Shown: positions 1-9,581 of the stretch, in pieces | How the letters are laid out: every line of letters begins with the position of its first letter | Position numbering within the stretch: the first letter of the stretch is position 1 | Origin: Hydrocarboniphaga sp965279055 | GTDB lineage: Bacteria > Pseudomonadota > Gammaproteobacteria > Nevskiales > Nevskiaceae | Assembly (NCBI RefSeq): GCF_965279055.1 | Contig: NZ_OZ257125.1 | Coordinates: forward strand, 3,720,001 to 3,784,000 | DNA: 64,000 nt | Direction of reading: 5' to 3' | The notes under the pieces: model-generated | What the model was told of the DNA's origin: nothing | What the model saw: the letters and a program-made list of their open reading frames with translations, nothing else | Database searches by the model: none | Program-made: the position numbers and the translations under genes

Positions 1-487
1 CCAACAGTGCTGCCTGGTAGTTCGCCTGGTTGTTGGAGCCCAGGTCGCTGCGCACGCACCAGCGCAGCTCGGCGGTGTCGCGGCCCTCGACCAGTTCCAT
101 CAGAGTCACCGGCGAATGCACTACCGGGATGTAGTCGATGAAACTGGTGATCGCGTCGCGGAACGTCGGCGCCGCGCGGCACAGCGCGGTGACCGAGCCG
201 AACAGGTCCACGTCCTGGTGCTGGGCCAGGCGCAGACCGAACAGCGGATCGTTGAAGCGCGTGCTGCAGTACTCGAGCACGTCGACCAGGGACTTGCAGT
301 TGATATAGGAATCCGGGTCGCGGATCACGCGCGGGTCGACGCCGTGGCGCTCCAGGATCTCGCGCGGGTCGGCGCCGAGGCTGCGCACCAGATCGGAGAA
401 GCCGCTGAAATTGGCGGTGCGCATCTGCCGCTCCGCCGGCATCGAGTCCAGCGGGCCTTCTAGTGCGTAAAAGTAACTCTGGCTCAT
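1..487 (-). CDS. AraC-family transcriptional regulator, N-terminal part (cut by window edge)
   Basis: The gene reads leftward off the window, so only about 162 N-terminal codons are visible. Its ATG (485-487) follows GGAGGAAGC, a strong ribosome binding site that fixes the start. The protein begins MSQSYFYALEGPLDSM. It contains stretches typical of the arabinose-binding-like domain of AraC regulators (PF12625 type), such as DPLFGLRLAQHQD, which corresponds to DPCLGLKVSAF in the complete regulator at 33621-34643. The C-terminal HTH that would confirm the family lies outside the window. It is transcribed divergently from the crotonase gene at 689, so it may control that catabolic operon (inference). 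Confidence 0.75.
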   Translation of the reverse strand, partial: MSQSYFYALEGPLDSMPAERQMRTANFSGFSDLVRSLGADPREILERHGVDPRVIRDPDSYINCKSLVDVLEYCSTRFNDPLFGLRLAQHQDVDLFGSVTALCRAAPTFRDAITSFIDYIPVVHSPVTLMELVEGRDTAELRWCVRSDLGSNNQANYQAALL

Positions 488-688
488 TGCTTCCTCCAGC
501 AATGGGCTGCAACCGGCGTCCCGGCGCAGCGATTTGCACTGATTGTAGACCCGGCCACACCAAATGTCAGGACAGCGGCGCCCGCCAGGGTGGATAACTC
601 AACAATGCTGACCAGTGCCGGGCTCCCCCGCCCGCCTGCGCCGGCACCGACTATAAAAACGACCCGCGAGTCGAACCAGGAGAACAGC

Positions 689-1657
689 ATGGCAAGCAAG
701 GCCAAACAGCCGACGCCCGAGGAAATCGTCCTCTACAAGAAGGACCCGAAGACCAAGATCGCGACGATTACGCTGAACCGGCCCGACCAGCTGAACGCGC
801 CGACCATCGCCGCGCGGCTGCGCTATGCCGACCTGATCCATCGCGCCAACGTCGACGACGACGTCAAGGTGCTGGTCGTGCGCGGCGTCGGCAACCATCT
901 CGGCGGCGGCGCCGACCTGCCCGAGCAGGAGGCGATGCTGAACGACGATGACGACTACTCGCTGCTGCACGAGTTCCGGATCAAGGACGACGAGGACGTC
1001 AAATATCCGCCCAAGGGCAGCTACCGCTACCTGGCGCAGCTGACCCAGCTCTACGCCAACGCCAGCTACGGCTGCCGCAGCCTGCAGGATTTCAAGAAGA
1101 TCAGCATTCTCGAAGTCAAAGGCTATTGCTACGGCTGGCATTTCTACCAGGCGGCCGACGCCGACCTGGTGATCTCCTCGGACGACGCGCTGTTCGGCCA
1201 CCCCTCGTTCCGCTATGTCGGTTGGGGCCCGCGCATGTGGCAATGGGCGCAGATGATGGGCATGCGCAAGTTCCAGGAGATGGTGTTCACCGGCCGGCCG
1301 TTCACCGCCAAGGAAATGCAGGACTGCAACTTCCTCAACAGCGTCGTGCCGCGCGACCAGCTCGAAGCCGAAGTCGAAAAATACGCGACTTCCTGCGCGC
1401 GCACGCGGCCGACCGACGTGGTCTACATGCAGAAGCAGTTCTTCGAGATCATGAAGCAGCAGCAGGGCGAGTACATGGGCAGCATGATGACCGGCTGGCT
1501 CGAGTCCATGCTCGGCATGGTCAAGAACGACGCCGACGAGCTGACCTTGAACAAGGAAACCTTCGGCAAGGGCCTGAACAACGCGGTCAAGGACAACGAC
1601 AACGATTATCCGCCCGATTTTCGCTTGAGCCGCTCGGGCCGCAAGGCCAAGAAGTAG
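689..1657 (+). CDS. Enoyl-CoA hydratase/isomerase (crotonase) family protein with atypical active site
   Basis: A 322-residue crotonase-fold protein, somewhat longer than the usual 260. The ATG at 689 is chosen because CCAGGAGAAC precedes it. The N-terminal strand (IATITLNRPDQLNAP) and the oxyanion-hole segment (GVGNHLGGGADLPE) are clear. The second oxyanion region reads KGYCYGWHFYQAADADLV. By eye-alignment to rat enoyl-CoA hydratase, the two catalytic glutamates (E144 and E164) correspond here to Tyr and Ser. It may therefore catalyse a different crotonase reaction, such as isomerisation, hydrolysis or C-C cleavage. It is followed after 10 bp by an aldo/keto reductase, probably in one operon. 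The family is certain; the reaction is not. Confidence 0.85.
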   Translation: MASKAKQPTPEEIVLYKKDPKTKIATITLNRPDQLNAPTIAARLRYADLIHRANVDDDVKVLVVRGVGNHLGGGADLPEQEAMLNDDDDYSLLHEFRIKDDEDVKYPPKGSYRYLAQLTQLYANASYGCRSLQDFKKISILEVKGYCYGWHFYQAADADLVISSDDALFGHPSFRYVGWGPRMWQWAQMMGMRKFQEMVFTGRPFTAKEMQDCNFLNSVVPRDQLEAEVEKYATSCARTRPTDVVYMQKQFFEIMKQQQGEYMGSMMTGWLESMLGMVKNDADELTLNKETFGKGLNNAVKDNDNDYPPDFRLSRSGRKAKK

Positions 1658-1667
1658 CGTCGTCGCG

Positions 1668-2699
<1,032 letters not shown>

Positions 2700-2706
2700 G
2701 CCTTTG

Positions 2707-2828
2707 CCCCTCTCCCCTTGTGGGAGAGGGTGGCCCGAAGGGCCGGGAGAGGGGGTTACACGCTGCAATCGCACAACCCCTCTACCGTCGCTACGCGACA
2801 CCCTCTCCCGCAAGGGGAGAGGGCGCAA
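2707..2828. repeat. Palindromic intergenic repeat pair, family A
   Basis: Two inverted units. The first is CCCCTCTCCCCTTGTGGGAG followed by AGGG-TGGCCCGAAGGGCC-GGGAGAGGG. The second is its near-reverse complement, ending CTCTCCCGCAAGGGGAGAGG. It lies between the aldo/keto reductase and hyuB and should fold as a long cruciform or hairpin in RNA. Family A recurs about a dozen times in the window. Confidence 0.9.
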
Positions 2829-2916
2829 GCACGCCGCTATCGAACGATCTGCACGTTCTGTCGAGAATCACTGCGCCGATCACCGGAACATGCGGCCACA
2901 GGTCCGGAGAATAGCC

Positions 2917-4737
2917 ATGTCATTTGAACTGAACCACAAGCTCGCCGCGAAGCGCGAGCCGCTGCCGACTACGGCGAAAGTCGATCCGGTCACCGCCAGC
3001 ATCATTCGCGGCGCCTTCGAGACCGTGTGCTTCGAGGCGGCGACGCATCTGGGCCGAGCCGCCTCGTCGCCGATCATCAACCAGTCCAACGAGCGCAACG
3101 GCAGCATCATCGACGCGCACGGCCGCCTCGCCGGCGTGTCGGTCGGCACGCCGCACCTGGTGTTCATTTCGCAGCTGACGGTGCGCTACGGCCTGCAGTT
3201 TCTCGACGCCTACGACTGGGGCCCGGGCGACGTGTTCGTCGGCAACGATCCGGATTTCGGCGGCGGACATCTGCCGGACTACAACGTCTACGCGCCGGTT
3301 TACGACGACAACGGCGAGCTGGTGCTGATCCAGGCGCTGCAGGCTCACCAGGGCGACACCGGCGGCAAGGACCCGGGCGGCTTCACGCTGGAGGCCACCG
3401 ACATTTTCACCGAAGGCCTGGCGATCCCCTGCCTGAAGCTGGTGCATCGCGGCGAAAAGCGTCGCGACGTGATCAAGCTGCTGGAGCGCAACAACCGCTT
3501 CCCGTCGTTCGCCGGCGATCTGGCGGCGATGATCGGCGCCGTGCAGCACTGCGTGAAGCTGCTCGAAGGCGTGGTGCGCAAATGGGGCGCGGAGACGGTC
3601 AAGGCCGCGGTCAACTACAACATCGACCACACCGAAAGAAGCTTCCGCGAAGAAATCGCGAAATGGCCGGACGGTTCCTACTCCGCCGACGTGCTGATCG
3701 ATCACGACACGCTGGGCACCAAGGACGTGCACGTGCACGTCGAATGCACGGTCAAGGGCGATCAGCTCAAGGTCGACCTGACCGGCTCCGACGCGCGGCC
3801 CGAGCTGGTTGGCGTCTGGAACACCTTCGCCAACAGCCGCGGCTATGCGATGACCCAGCTGGCGTCGATGATCGATCCGCGCATCGTCAAGAACGAAGGC
3901 CTGTTCCACGCGGTCGAGATCGTGCTGCCGGAAAACACCATCGTGCATCCGCCGATCAACAAGCCGGCGGCGCTGGGCTCGTTCCACCCGGCCTGCGAAA
4001 TCATCGAGGCGATCTGCGTCGCACTCGCCGACGTCGTGCCGGAGCGCTCCTGCCCGCAGGTCTACAAGATCGGCATGCCGAACGCGGTGATCGGATTCGA
4101 CGCGCGCGGCATGTGGATGGACCAGGGTGTCGACGCGCGCTCGATGGATGCCTCCGCGGTACAAGGCGTCGACGGCTGGGGCTCGTCCTGCGTCGGCCTC
4201 GGCAATCTGTTGCTGTCGGAAGCCGAAGACGCCGAGAGCCGCTTCCCGATCATCAACATCAGCCGCGAAATGACCACCGATTCCGGCGGCGCCGGCCAGT
4301 GGCGCGGCCAGCCCGGCAGCCTCAACGTCAAGAAAGTGCTGGAGCCGACGATGGCGATGGCCTGGATGGTGTCGTCCGAGCATCCGCTGCGCGGCCTCTG
4401 TGGCGGCGACGATGCCGGCCCCTATTCCAACCACTTCGAAGTCGGCAGCGCGCGCGAACGCAAGATCGAGCTGTCGACACAGGCGCAGCTGCCGGCCAAC
4501 GCGGTGATCGCCTACCAGCACGGCGGCGGCGCCGGTTTCGGCCGCGCGCTGCTGCGCGATCCGGAAGCGGTCAAGGACGACGTGCTCGACGAGAAAGTCA
4601 GCCTGCAGGCGGCACGCGACAAGTACGGCGTCGTGCTCAGCGGCACGCTGGCGGAATACGACCTCGCCGTCGACGTCGCCGCGACCGAAGCACTACGCAG
4701 CAAATTGAAGGCCACGCTCGTGGCCAACGCAGCCTGA
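2917..4737 (+). CDS. Hydantoinase B/oxoprolinase family protein (HyuB-like subunit)
   Basis: A 606-residue HyuB-type protein (PF02538), the partner of the ATPase-like HyuA subunit in ATP-dependent hydantoinases, 5-oxoprolinase and acetone or acetophenone carboxylases. The start at 2917 (MSFELNHKLAAK) follows GGTCCGGAGAAT. Family stretches include SSPIINQSNERNGSI, PGDVFVGNDPDFGGGHLPD and HQGDTGGKDPGG near residues 50-155, and TTDSGGAGQWRGQPGS in the C-terminal third. HyuA starts 10 bp downstream, so the two subunits are almost certainly co-translated. The next gene is a CoA-transferase, which suggests that the product is an acid later activated as a CoA ester (inference). Hydantoinase and carboxylase roles cannot be separated by reading alone. 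Confidence 0.88.
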   Translation: MSFELNHKLAAKREPLPTTAKVDPVTASIIRGAFETVCFEAATHLGRAASSPIINQSNERNGSIIDAHGRLAGVSVGTPHLVFISQLTVRYGLQFLDAYDWGPGDVFVGNDPDFGGGHLPDYNVYAPVYDDNGELVLIQALQAHQGDTGGKDPGGFTLEATDIFTEGLAIPCLKLVHRGEKRRDVIKLLERNNRFPSFAGDLAAMIGAVQHCVKLLEGVVRKWGAETVKAAVNYNIDHTERSFREEIAKWPDGSYSADVLIDHDTLGTKDVHVHVECTVKGDQLKVDLTGSDARPELVGVWNTFANSRGYAMTQLASMIDPRIVKNEGLFHAVEIVLPENTIVHPPINKPAALGSFHPACEIIEAICVALADVVPERSCPQVYKIGMPNAVIGFDARGMWMDQGVDARSMDASAVQGVDGWGSSCVGLGNLLLSEAEDAESRFPIINISREMTTDSGGAGQWRGQPGSLNVKKVLEPTMAMAWMVSSEHPLRGLCGGDDAGPYSNHFEVGSARERKIELSTQAQLPANAVIAYQHGGGAGFGRALLRDPEAVKDDVLDEKVSLQAARDKYGVVLSGTLAEYDLAVDVAATEALRSKLKATLVANAA

Positions 4738-4747
4738 GGCACGCATC

Positions 4748-6823
4748 GTGACTTATCGAGTCGGCATCGACGTAGGCGGCACCTTCACCGATTTCGCGAT
4801 GCTCAAGGGCAGCGACGTGGTGCTGCACAAGAACCTGAGCACGCCGGACGATCGCTCGATCGGCGTGATGACCGGCCTGAAGAAACTCGCCGAAATCGAA
4901 GGCCTGGCGCTCGGCGATTTCCTGAAAAGCTGCGATGCGATCGTGCACGGCACGACCATCGCCGACAACACCCTGATCGAAATGAACGGCGCCGTCACCG
5001 GCCTGATCACCACCGAGGGTTTTCGCGACGAGATCGAATATCGCCGCGGCTACAAGGAAGACATCTGGGACGTGCGCCTGGCGCCGCCGGTCGAGATCAC
5101 GCCGCGGCGCCGGCGGCTGACCGTGCCGGAACGCGTGCTGGCGGACGGCACGGTCTACAAGCAACTCGACGAAGCTGCGGTCCGTGAGAGCTGTCGCCGG
5201 CTGAAGAAGCAGGGCGTGGAATCGGTGGCGATTTCGCTGCTGTTCTCGTTCGTCAACAGCGCGCACGAAAAGCGCGTCGCGCAGATCGTGCGTGAGGAAA
5301 TGCCCGGCGTACACCTGTCGAACTCGCACGAAGTGCTGCCGCGCGCGCCGGAGTACGACCGCACCAGCACGACCGTGGTCAACGCCTACGTCGCGCCGCG
5401 CGTGACCTCGTACCTGGAAAAACTGGTGGAGCGGCTGAAGCAGGCCGGCTACGCGCACCAGCTGATGGTGATGCAGGCCAGCGGCGGCGTGATGACCAGG
5501 GAATACATCGAGGGCGCGCCGATCCGCGTGCTCGCCTCCGGCCCGGCCGGCGGTGTGATCGGCTCGGCGCATGTCGGCGGCGCCAAGGGTTATCCGAACC
5601 TGCTGTGCGTCGACATGGGCGGCACCTCCTACGACATGTCGGTGGTCATCAACGGCGCCGCGCCGGCCGAAACCGGCTGGAACATGCATCACCGCTACCT
5701 GATCGGCGTGCCGATGGTGAAGGTAGAAACGCTCGGCGCCGGCGGCGGCTCGATCTGCTACGTCAACAAGGGCGCGCTCGAAGTCGGCCCGGCTTCGGCG
5801 GGCTCCGAGCCCGGCCCGATCTGCTATGGCCGCGGCGGCACGCGGCCGACGATCACCGACGCGCTGCTGATGCTCGGTATTCTGTCCGCCGATTCGGACT
5901 TCGCCGGCGGCAGCTTCTCGCTGACCCAACAGGGCGTGGCCGAGGCCTTCCAGCAGCTTGGCGAGGCGATGGGCTACAGCGCCGAAGACGCGGCTTTCGA
6001 CTGCTTCCGCGTGGTCAACGCCAACATGAGCCAGGCGGTCACGCGCACCGTCGCCGGCAAGGGCATCGACCCGAAAGACATGGTCATGCTCGCCTATGGC
6101 GGCAACGGCCCGGTGTTCGCCGCGGTGCAGGCCGAAGACCTGGGCATTGCCAAGGTCCTGGTGCCGAAAGCCTCGCCGACGTTCTCGGCGCTGGGCACCC
6201 TGGTCGCCAATCCGAGCATCGACGAGGAGCGCTCGTATATCGCGCCGGCCGGCGGCCTGGATCTGGACAAGCTCAGGGCGCTGTGGAGCGAGCTGGAAAC
6301 GCGCGCCGCGAAATACTTCACCGAAGCTCGCTTCCCGGCTACGCAACTCAGCGCGCAATACCAGATGAAGATGCGCTATCCCGGGCAGAACTGGTCGCTG
6401 ACTTTCGATCTGCAGACCCATCAGGGCCTGCACGACCTGTCCTTCGTCGATGCCGCGCTGAGCGGCAAGGCGATCGCGCTGTTCAACGCGCGCCACACCG
6501 AGGAGTTCGGCCACATTCGCGAAGGCGAGCTGCCGGAAGTCACCGGCGTGCGCCTGGTCGCCTCCGTCGCGACGCCGTCGCCGCGCGTTGCGGCCGGCTT
6601 CACCGCGACCCGGATCGCGCCCAAGCCGGTGAAGACGCGCCGCGCCAATCTCGGCAAGGGCTATCAGGCGACGCCGGTGTTCCTCGGCGCCGAATTCAAG
6701 CCCGGTACCGAAGTCAGCGGCCCGGCGATCATCGAGGAGACCTTCACCACGATCGTGGTGTATCCGGGCTGGAAGGCGCAGGTAGACGACGCCGGTGACT
6801 ACGAGCTGACGCGCGTCGTCTGA
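4748..6823 (+). CDS. Hydantoinase A/oxoprolinase family protein (HyuA-like, ATP-binding subunit)
   Basis: A 691-residue protein of the HyuA/acetone carboxylase beta family. The GTG start at 4748 is 10 bp after the hyuB stop. The N-terminal phosphate-binding loop is YRVGIDVGGTFTDFAML, and a second sugar-kinase/actin-type nucleotide motif is LLCVDMGGTSYDMSVV near residue 285. The order is Hydant_A_N (about 1-180), hydantoinase A core (about 200-490) and C-terminal domain (about 500-690). With HyuB it would form a cytosolic ATP-dependent amidohydrolase or carboxylase. The substrate is unknown; the pairing and order are normal for the family. Confidence 0.9.
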   Translation: MTYRVGIDVGGTFTDFAMLKGSDVVLHKNLSTPDDRSIGVMTGLKKLAEIEGLALGDFLKSCDAIVHGTTIADNTLIEMNGAVTGLITTEGFRDEIEYRRGYKEDIWDVRLAPPVEITPRRRRLTVPERVLADGTVYKQLDEAAVRESCRRLKKQGVESVAISLLFSFVNSAHEKRVAQIVREEMPGVHLSNSHEVLPRAPEYDRTSTTVVNAYVAPRVTSYLEKLVERLKQAGYAHQLMVMQASGGVMTREYIEGAPIRVLASGPAGGVIGSAHVGGAKGYPNLLCVDMGGTSYDMSVVINGAAPAETGWNMHHRYLIGVPMVKVETLGAGGGSICYVNKGALEVGPASAGSEPGPICYGRGGTRPTITDALLMLGILSADSDFAGGSFSLTQQGVAEAFQQLGEAMGYSAEDAAFDCFRVVNANMSQAVTRTVAGKGIDPKDMVMLAYGGNGPVFAAVQAEDLGIAKVLVPKASPTFSALGTLVANPSIDEERSYIAPAGGLDLDKLRALWSELETRAAKYFTEARFPATQLSAQYQMKMRYPGQNWSLTFDLQTHQGLHDLSFVDAALSGKAIALFNARHTEEFGHIREGELPEVTGVRLVASVATPSPRVAAGFTATRIAPKPVKTRRANLGKGYQATPVFLGAEFKPGTEVSGPAIIEETFTTIVVYPGWKAQVDDAGDYELTRVV

Positions 6824-6826
6824 ACT

Positions 6827-6940
6827 CCCTCTCCCTCCGGGAGAGGGCCGGGGTGAGGGCCCATCCGTCACAACGAGGGCGGCTATCGCGACGGCACCCT
6901 CACCCGTCGCTTCGCGCCACCCTCTCCCGGAGGGAGAGGG
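6827..6940. repeat. Palindromic intergenic repeat pair, family A
   Basis: The first unit is CCCTCTCCCTCCGGGAGAGG followed by GCCGGGGTGAGGG. The inverted second unit is CACCCTCTCCCGGAGGGAGA. It occupies nearly the whole gap between hyuA and the CoA-transferase gene, leaving only the ribosome binding site (CCAGGAGCC) of the downstream TTG start. Confidence 0.92.
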
Positions 6941-6959
6941 AACAAACCAGGAGCCTGCC

Positions 6960-9425
6960 TTGTCCGCATTGAAACCCTACAAAGTGCTGGAACTCTCCGA
7001 GAGCGTCGCTGGCGAATACTGCGGCAAGCTGCTCGCGGACTTCGGCGCCGACGTGCTCAAGATCGAGCGCCCGCAGTTCGGCAGCCCGACGCGCGCGCTG
7101 GGTCCGTTTTCGGTGCATGGCAACGCACCCGAGAACAGCGGGCTGTTCGCCTATCTCAACACCAACAAGCGCTCGGTCGAACTCGATCTGTCGGACGCGG
7201 CCGGCATCGAATCGCTGCAGACACTGCTGCGCGGCGTCGATCTGGTCATCGACGATCACGCGCCGGGCTGGCTGGCACCGCTCGGTCTGGACCCCGAGCG
7301 TTTCCAGCAGGCACATCCGCAGCTGCTGCTGTGCGCGATCACCGCGTTCGGCCAGTCGCCGCCCGACGATCGCCTGCATGCCGAAGACCTCAACGTGTTC
7401 CATGCCAGCGGTTGGGGCTATCACACGCCCAGCGGCGCCGACCCGAAACTGCCGCCGCTGAAAGGCCCGGGCCGTTTTCTGGCCAGCTACGAGGCCGGGC
7501 TGGAAGCGGCGCTGTGCAGCGTCGCCGCGCTGTATGAGCGCGAAACCTCGGGGCGTGGCCAGTTCATCGACATTTCCAGGCAACAGGTGCTGGCCTCGCG
7601 CGTCGACTACGTGCTCGGCCAGATGGTCGCCGGCGACATGGACGTGCGGCCCGACCGCAGCGCATTCGACCTGTTCGGCCCGGCCGGCATCTTCCGCTGT
7701 GCCGACGGCTACGCCTACATCTGGATGTCGGCGCCCGCGCACTGGCAGGCGCTGGGCCAGCTGCTCGGCGAGCCGGCATGGATGAAGGCGTTCCCGGAAC
7801 GCTGGCTGGAGCGCGACTGCACCGCCGAGCGCGTCGCCGAATGCCGGCTGCACATCGGCCGATGGCTGGCGACGCAGCGCAAGGACGAGGTATCCGCCGC
7901 CGCGCAGCAGCTCGGCCTGACCCTGGTCGCGGTCAACAACGCGCGCGATCTGCAGCAGTCGCCGCAATACCAGCATCGCGGCTTCTTCAGCGAGGTGAAC
8001 CATCCGGTGCTCGGCAGAGCAAGCTATCCGACCGTGCCGTACAAGCTTGGCGCGACGCCGGCGCAGATCGTCACGCCGGCGCCGTCGCTCGGACAACACA
8101 ACAACGCTGTGCTGTTGCCCTCTCCCTCCGGGAGAGGGTGGCGCGCAGCGCCGGGTGAGGGCGCTGCCGATAGCAAGTTGCCGGCTATCGGAAGCGCCCT
8201 CACCCCTAGCCCTCTCCCGGTGGGAGAGGGGAAAAAAAGCAGCCGCGGCGGCCCCCTGGCCGGCCTGCGCGTCGTCGAGCTGACCAAGGTCTGGGCCGGC
8301 CCCTACGCCGGCAAGCTGCTCGGCTTTCTCGGTGCCGAAGTGATCCGCGTCGAAAGCCTGGGCTCGCTCGACGTGACCCGCACCTACGGCGTCGCCGACA
8401 TCGACCAGGCGCCCGGCTTCCAGGCGGTGAATCCGCAGAAGCTCAGCGTGCAGATCGACATGAAGACGCCGCGCGGCATCGCGCTGCTGCTGGATCTGCT
8501 ACGTCACGCCGACGTCGTCATCGAGAACCTGCGGCCCGGCGCGGTCGATCGCCTGGGCCTGGGTTACGAAGCGGTAAAGGCGGTGAACCCCGGCATCGTC
8601 TACGTGGCGATGGGCATGTGGGGCAAGACCGGGCCGCTCGCCTACCAGAGCGGTTACGCGCCGTGCTTCGCCGCGCTCGGCGGCGTCAGCGCGCTGGTCG
8701 GTTATGCCGGCGGCGCGCCGGCCGGCATGAACGTGCGCTATGCGGATTCCACTTTCGGCGCCGCCGCCGCGTATGCGGCGACGGTCGCACTGCTGTACCG
8801 GCGCCACAGCGGCGTCGGCCAGTTCATCGATGTGTCCGCGGTCGAAACCATGAGCAGCATGATCGGCGACTCGATCATGGATTTCGCCTTGAACGGCCGC
8901 ATCACCGAAAGCGACGGCAACCGCCATGCGCAGATGGCGCCGCACGGCTGCTACCCCTGCCGCGACGGCGGCTGGATCAGCATCGCGGTGGCCTCGGACG
9001 CCAGCTGGAATGCGCTGGCCACCACCATCGGGCTGGCCGGCGACGCGCGCTTTGCGCAATACGCCGATCGCAAGGCCAACGAGGACGCGCTCGACGCACT
9101 GATCGCGCAATGGACGGCCGGCCGCGACGCCGCCGAACTCGCCAACGAGCTGCAGCGGCACGCCGTCGCCGCCGCCGCCAGCCAGAGTTCGGTGGACCTG
9201 GTGGCCGATACGCATCTGTGGGCGTCGGGCTTCTACGCCGAGGTCCACGACGCGGCCGGCAACGGCAAGACCATCGTCGGGCCGTCGTGGAAGCTGACGC
9301 GCGGCGCCGCGATCCGTGATGCGGCACCGCGGCTGGGCGAGCACAACGCCTACGTCCTCGGCGGGATTCTCGGGCTCAGTGCCGAACAGCAGCAGCAGCT
9401 CGCCGAGGCCGGCGTGACCCGCTGA
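6960..9425 (+). CDS. Two-domain CaiB/BaiF CoA-transferase family protein with a repeat-encoded linker
   Basis: An 821-residue protein with two successive class III CoA-transferase domains (about 1-380 and 427-815). The TTG start at 6960 is supported by CCAGGAGCC just upstream. The C-terminal copy has the expected nucleophile: Asp596 in RYADSTFGAAA, aligning with Asp169 of formyl-CoA transferase. The N-terminal copy has Ala175 there (GRFLASYEAG), so it is probably non-catalytic, like one half of other fused transferases. The linker (about residues 386-425) is the in-frame translation of a family A palindromic repeat (LPSPSGRGWRAAPGEG and TPSPLPVGEGKK). A run of seven A follows the repeat, and an in-frame GTG inside it (8219-8221) could allow separate translation of the second half. 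It probably moves CoA onto the acid made in this pathway. Confidence 0.88.
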   Translation: MSALKPYKVLELSESVAGEYCGKLLADFGADVLKIERPQFGSPTRALGPFSVHGNAPENSGLFAYLNTNKRSVELDLSDAAGIESLQTLLRGVDLVIDDHAPGWLAPLGLDPERFQQAHPQLLLCAITAFGQSPPDDRLHAEDLNVFHASGWGYHTPSGADPKLPPLKGPGRFLASYEAGLEAALCSVAALYERETSGRGQFIDISRQQVLASRVDYVLGQMVAGDMDVRPDRSAFDLFGPAGIFRCADGYAYIWMSAPAHWQALGQLLGEPAWMKAFPERWLERDCTAERVAECRLHIGRWLATQRKDEVSAAAQQLGLTLVAVNNARDLQQSPQYQHRGFFSEVNHPVLGRASYPTVPYKLGATPAQIVTPAPSLGQHNNAVLLPSPSGRGWRAAPGEGAADSKLPAIGSALTPSPLPVGEGKKSSRGGPLAGLRVVELTKVWAGPYAGKLLGFLGAEVIRVESLGSLDVTRTYGVADIDQAPGFQAVNPQKLSVQIDMKTPRGIALLLDLLRHADVVIENLRPGAVDRLGLGYEAVKAVNPGIVYVAMGMWGKTGPLAYQSGYAPCFAALGGVSALVGYAGGAPAGMNVRYADSTFGAAAAYAATVALLYRRHSGVGQFIDVSAVETMSSMIGDSIMDFALNGRITESDGNRHAQMAPHGCYPCRDGGWISIAVASDASWNALATTIGLAGDARFAQYADRKANEDALDALIAQWTAGRDAAELANELQRHAVAAAASQSSVDLVADTHLWASGFYAEVHDAAGNGKTIVGPSWKLTRGAAIRDAAPRLGEHNAYVLGGILGLSAEQQQQLAEAGVTR
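8118..8231. repeat. Family A palindromic repeat pair inside a coding sequence
   Basis: The same inverted pair that occurs between genes (CCCTCTCCCTCCGGGAGAGG, then GGGTGAGGGC, then the reverse unit ending CCCGGTGGGAGAGGGG) lies in frame within the CoA-transferase gene, exactly between its two domains. It is about 38 codons long and contains no stop in the gene's frame. Confidence 0.93.
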
Positions 9426-9581
9426 TGCGGCAACCGCGGCCTTGTCCATGCGCGAAATGTACAAGCCGCCGCGCGCAATGCGGGGATGGCCGCCGGGCCG
9501 CGAGCTAGAATCGAGCGACAGCCGGCACGCAGATCGGCGGATGGCGCGGGCAAGGCACAGAGTACGGCCGGAGAACTCAAG

